Below, in pieces: positions 61,481 through 64,000 of a stretch of 64,000 bases of DNA (positions are counted from its first letter, which is position 1; each line of letters starts with the position of its first letter). This DNA is from Flavobacterium noncentrifugens. GTDB taxonomy: Bacteria; Bacteroidota; Bacteroidia; Flavobacteriales; Flavobacteriaceae. The notes beneath the pieces were generated by a model. It was not told where the DNA came from, did not search any database, and saw nothing but the letters and a program-made list of their open reading frames with translations. The stretch spans positions 798,394 to 862,393 of the forward strand of contig NZ_FNEZ01000001.1 in the NCBI RefSeq assembly GCF_900100375.1. Reading direction: 5' to 3'. The translations under genes and the position numbers were made by a program.

Positions 61481-61915
61481 ATGACCATCCAAATCATCAA
61501 CAAATCCCGGCACGAACTTCCAAATTACGAAACCATCGCTTCAGCCGGAATGGACCTTCGTGCCAATTTAACCGAATCAATAACCTTGAATCCGCTCGAA
61601 AGAGCCATCGTAAAAACCGGCTTGTTCATCGAACTTCCAATCGGATATGAAGCGCAGGTACGACCAAGAAGTGGGCTCGCAGCAAAAAAAGGCGTCACAG
61701 TTCTAAATTCTCCCGGAACAATCGACGCCGATTATCGCGGGGAAATCGGAGTGATTTTAGTAAATTTATCAAATGAAGCTTTTACCGTAGAAAACGGCGA
61801 AAGAATCGCACAATTAATCATCGCCAAACACGAACGCGCCGAATGGATTTCAGTTGATGTTTTATCTGAAACCTCACGCGGCGAAGGCGGATTTGGGAGC
61901 ACTGGAACTAAATAA
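61481..61915 (+). CDS. dut: Deoxyuridine 5'-triphosphate nucleotidohydrolase
   Basis: The 144-residue protein has all five dUTPase motifs: [34 protein letters not shown] (the catalytic aspartate and tyrosine), [10 protein letters not shown] and the C-terminal [11 protein letters not shown] arm. It splits dUTP to dUMP and diphosphate, which keeps uracil out of DNA and supplies dTMP synthesis. It is a homotrimer in other bacteria. The nearest downstream gene is a sugar nucleotidyltransferase, with a repeat between them. Confidence 0.96.
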   Translation: MTIQIINKSRHELPNYETIASAGMDLRANLTESITLNPLERAIVKTGLFIELPIGYEAQVRPRSGLAAKKGVTVLNSPGTIDADYRGEIGVILVNLSNEAFTVENGERIAQLIIAKHERAEWISVDVLSETSRGEGGFGSTGTK

Positions 61916-61920
61916 TTCAA

Positions 61921-61974
61921 AAATTAAATGATTGAAAAATTTAAGAGTTTGTCAATTTTTCAATCATTCAATTT
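61921..61974. repeat. Inverted repeat between dut and the nucleotidyltransferase
   Basis: The arms at 61921-61941 and 61954-61974 pair at 20 of 21 positions, with a perfect 13-base inner part (TGATTGAAAAATT), around a 12-base loop. It is nearly all A and T and lies 22 bases before the next ATG. Confidence 0.85.
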
Positions 61975-61995
61975 TCCAATCTTTAAATAAACAAA

Positions 61996-63006
61996 ATGAA
62001 AATAATCGTACCCATGGCCGGACGCGGCTCAAGATTAAGGCCGCATACTTTAACTGTTCCAAAACCTTTAATTCCAATCGCAGGAAAACCAATTGTGCAT
62101 CGTTTGGTCGAAGACATTGCCGGTGTTTTAAACCAGGACATCGAAGAAATCGCATTCATCATTCACAAAGATTTTGGTTCGCAGGTAGAAAAAGACCTGA
62201 TCGCAATCGCAAACAAACTCAAAGCAAAGGGAACGATCTATTACCAGGAACAGCCATTGGGAACCGCGCATGCGATCATGGCGGCTAAAGAATCGATGAC
62301 CGGCCCAATTGTGGTTGCTTATGCCGATACGCTTTTCCGCGCCGATTTTACGTTAGACACTTCTGCAGACAGCGTAATTTGGGTAAAACAGGTTGAAGAT
62401 CCAAGCGCTTTTGGCGTTGTGCAATTAAATGAAAACAACCAGATCGTTGATTTCGTTGAAAAACCAAAGGGATTTGTATCTGATCTGGCGATTATCGGAA
62501 TCTATTATTTCAAATCAGGTGAAACTTTACGCGCCGAATTGCAATATTTACTCGATAATAATGTTGTTAAAGGTGGCGAATACCAATTGACCGATGCGCT
62601 TGAGAACATGAAAGTCAAAGGCCTCAAATTCGTTCCCGGGAAAGTCGAAGAATGGATGGATTGCGGAAACAAAAACGTAACTGTAGAAACGAATTCCCGC
62701 ATGCTGAATTTCCTGCACAATGACGGCGAACATTTGGTTGATTATGATGTCAAACAGGAAAATTCGGTCATCATTCCGCCTTGTTTTATTGATAAAGACG
62801 TGGTGTTGATCAACGCAACTGTTGGTCCAAATGTGTCTTTGGGAAAAGGCTGTCACGTGATTGACACCACGATCAAAAACAGTCTGGTGCAAAACCATTC
62901 GCACATCAGGAATGCGAATTTAAACAATGCGATGATTGGAAGCCACGCCACTTTTGATGGAAATTTCACGAGCATCAGCATTGGCGATTATTCTGTTTTG
63001 GAATAG
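61996..63006 (+). CDS. Sugar nucleotidyltransferase with left-handed beta-helix tail
   Basis: The 336-residue protein starts MKIIVPMAGRGSRLRPHTLT, followed by VPKPLIPIAGKPIVHR. It has YYQEQPLGTAHAIMAA and VAYADTLFR (the metal-site aspartate), then VDFVEKPK. The C-terminus (about 255-336) has hexapeptide-like turns (VVLINATVGPNVSLGKGCHV, IGDYSVLE). It joins a sugar 1-phosphate with a nucleoside triphosphate, most like the glucose-1-phosphate thymidylyl/uridylyltransferase group. The exact sugar is not fixed. It is distinct from rfbA at 16065. Confidence 0.85.
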   Translation: MKIIVPMAGRGSRLRPHTLTVPKPLIPIAGKPIVHRLVEDIAGVLNQDIEEIAFIIHKDFGSQVEKDLIAIANKLKAKGTIYYQEQPLGTAHAIMAAKESMTGPIVVAYADTLFRADFTLDTSADSVIWVKQVEDPSAFGVVQLNENNQIVDFVEKPKGFVSDLAIIGIYYFKSGETLRAELQYLLDNNVVKGGEYQLTDALENMKVKGLKFVPGKVEEWMDCGNKNVTVETNSRMLNFLHNDGEHLVDYDVKQENSVIIPPCFIDKDVVLINATVGPNVSLGKGCHVIDTTIKNSLVQNHSHIRNANLNNAMIGSHATFDGNFTSISIGDYSVLE

Positions 63007-63018
63007 AAAATATTTTAT

Positions 63019-63082
63019 AAACCATTAAGGGATTAAGAAACATGAAGCATCCGCCTTAATGGCACTTCATTTCTTAATGGTT
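63019..63082. repeat. ATTAAG-family palindrome, copy 4
   Basis: AAACCATTAAG at the left and CTTAATGGTT at the right end are mirrored, with GAAG/CTTC further in (left arm to 63047, right arm from 63065). The left arm has an extra GGATTAAG unit. It lies between the nucleotidyltransferase and the TPR gene. Confidence 0.8.
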
Positions 63083-63110
63083 CAAAAAACGTATTTGTAA
63101 AAAAGTAGCG

Positions 63111-64000
63111 ATGAAAAAGAAAATCATTTTGGCGGTTTTAATCGGGATGCTATGCGTTCCCATTTCGCTATCGGCACAAAAGGAGCCAGATGACATTGCG
63201 CTCAACAACGATGCTTTTCAGGATGCTTTTTATGAATCGCTAAAGCAAAAAGGCATCGAAAATTATGACAAGGCGATTACCGCTTTGGAAAAATGCCAGA
63301 AACTCGAACCGAACAATGCAACGGTTTTCTTTGAGCTTGGGAAAAATTACCTGGCGCAAAGAGACTACAAACGCGCTTACGATTCGTTCGAACAAGCGAC
63401 TAAAATCGATCCGAAAAACAAATGGTTTTGGGTGGGGATGTATGATGTTTGTTATGAAACCCGCGATTGGCCGCAGGCAATTATTATCGTAAACAAACTG
63501 GTCGAATTCAAGAAAGAATACGAAGAAGATCTGGTGTCGCTGTATATGAACACGCAGCAATTTGACAAAGCATTGGAACTGATCAATAAGCTCAATGACA
63601 ATGTCGGAAAATCTGATTTGCGTGACAGTTACAAAAATCAAATCCTGAAACAGTCAAAATATCAACGTTCGGAAAAAGACAATCTTATTGCTCAAATCGA
63701 CAAAAATCCGAAAGACGAGGCCAATTATATTGCTTTGATTTACCTGTATTCTGAAAGCAATCAGGAAGAAAAAGCGATGGAAGTGGCGAAAAAACTCGAA
63801 AAGGAAATCCCAACTTCCGATTGGGCGCAAGTCAGCCTTTTTAAATTTCACCTGAACAACAACGACGGGGAAAAAGCCGTAAAAGCGATGAATGTCGCAT
63901 TGGCCAGCAAAAAAATAGATCCAAAGATCAAGCACAGAATGTTGAATGAATTCCTGATTTTCATCAAAGACACACCGCAATTCGATCCGGATCTGGACAA
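63111..64000 (+). CDS. Exported TPR protein, N-terminal part
   Basis: The gene runs off the right edge after 296 codons. It has a signal peptide (about 1-22, IILAVLIGMLCVPISLSA) and tetratricopeptide repeats: YDKAITALEKCQKLEPNNA, VFFELGKNYLAQRDYKRAYDSFEQATKIDPKN and several weaker ones (for example NPKDEANYIALIYLYSESNQEEKAM). No lipobox is present. TPRs build protein-binding scaffolds; the partner is not known. The ATG at 63111 follows a palindrome. Confidence 0.85.
   Translation, partial: MKKKIILAVLIGMLCVPISLSAQKEPDDIALNNDAFQDAFYESLKQKGIENYDKAITALEKCQKLEPNNATVFFELGKNYLAQRDYKRAYDSFEQATKIDPKNKWFWVGMYDVCYETRDWPQAIIIVNKLVEFKKEYEEDLVSLYMNTQQFDKALELINKLNDNVGKSDLRDSYKNQILKQSKYQRSEKDNLIAQIDKNPKDEANYIALIYLYSESNQEEKAMEVAKKLEKEIPTSDWAQVSLFKFHLNNNDGEKAVKAMNVALASKKIDPKIKHRMLNEFLIFIKDTPQFDPDLD

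Overview
The window looks like a chromosomal segment from a Flavobacterium-like member of the Bacteroidota. The evidence is: many upstream regions carrying the TAnnTTTG -7 box instead of an E. coli-type -10; few Shine-Dalgarno sites; a SprE/PorW-type gliding and type IX secretion lipoprotein; an F-type ATPase operon that stops after atpG (no atpD or atpC); GIN-domain, DUF2007, DUF4254, DUF6427-like and DUF6909-like genes; and AT-rich intergenic palindromes. No plasmid, phage, insertion sequence, CRISPR array or rRNA gene was seen. The only tRNA found is tRNA-Cys.

Layout. 1-5156: housekeeping genes, mostly on the minus strand (glnS start, LysE exporter, GIN-domain protein, rnr), plus folB, tRNA-Cys and a DUF2007 gene. 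5157-5770: the longest gene-free stretch, AT-rich, with a perfect DnaA-box sequence and one near match. 5771-13290: rpiB, a CDF metal exporter, tex, tatA, an M23 peptidase, a GH3-like adenylating enzyme and a surface-type protein. 13377-15068: a conserved protein with a nucleosidase-like C-terminus.

15074-42098 is a surface polysaccharide locus of about 27 kb. It holds a chain-length (Wzz-like) protein, dTDP-rhamnose genes rfbA, rfbC and rfbD (rfbB is absent), several glycosyltransferases, a Wzx flippase, a Wzy-like and a WaaL-like membrane protein, UDP-xylose synthase and an initiating sugar-phosphate transferase. A minus-strand trio (CapK-like ligase, wecB, GT4) closes it. Embedded at 18377-28131 is a compact block of two GtrB-like polyprenyl-phosphate glycosyltransferases, a sugar SDR, a TIM-barrel isomerase, a GT2, a 1208-residue GT-C-like membrane protein, an FAD oxidoreductase and a small lipoprotein. 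The lipoprotein and the C-terminus of the giant membrane protein share an 85-residue domain that aligns without gaps. This block is the best candidate here for an undescribed system, probably a periplasmic glycan-decoration machine.

42194-47099: purD, upp, DUF6341/DUF6427/DUF4254-type genes and a GT9 heptosyltransferase-like gene, with several tail-to-tail overlaps. 47143-48195: a PaaK-like oxidoreductase. 48438-57565: sprE, bactofilin and atpZ run by overlapping frames into a small membrane protein and then atpB-E-F-H-A-G. A 15-bp hairpin lies between atpE and atpF. 57661-64000: a secreted prolyl oligopeptidase, a second flippase, dut, a sugar nucleotidyltransferase and the start of a TPR protein. 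Several families of imperfect palindromes sit between genes throughout.
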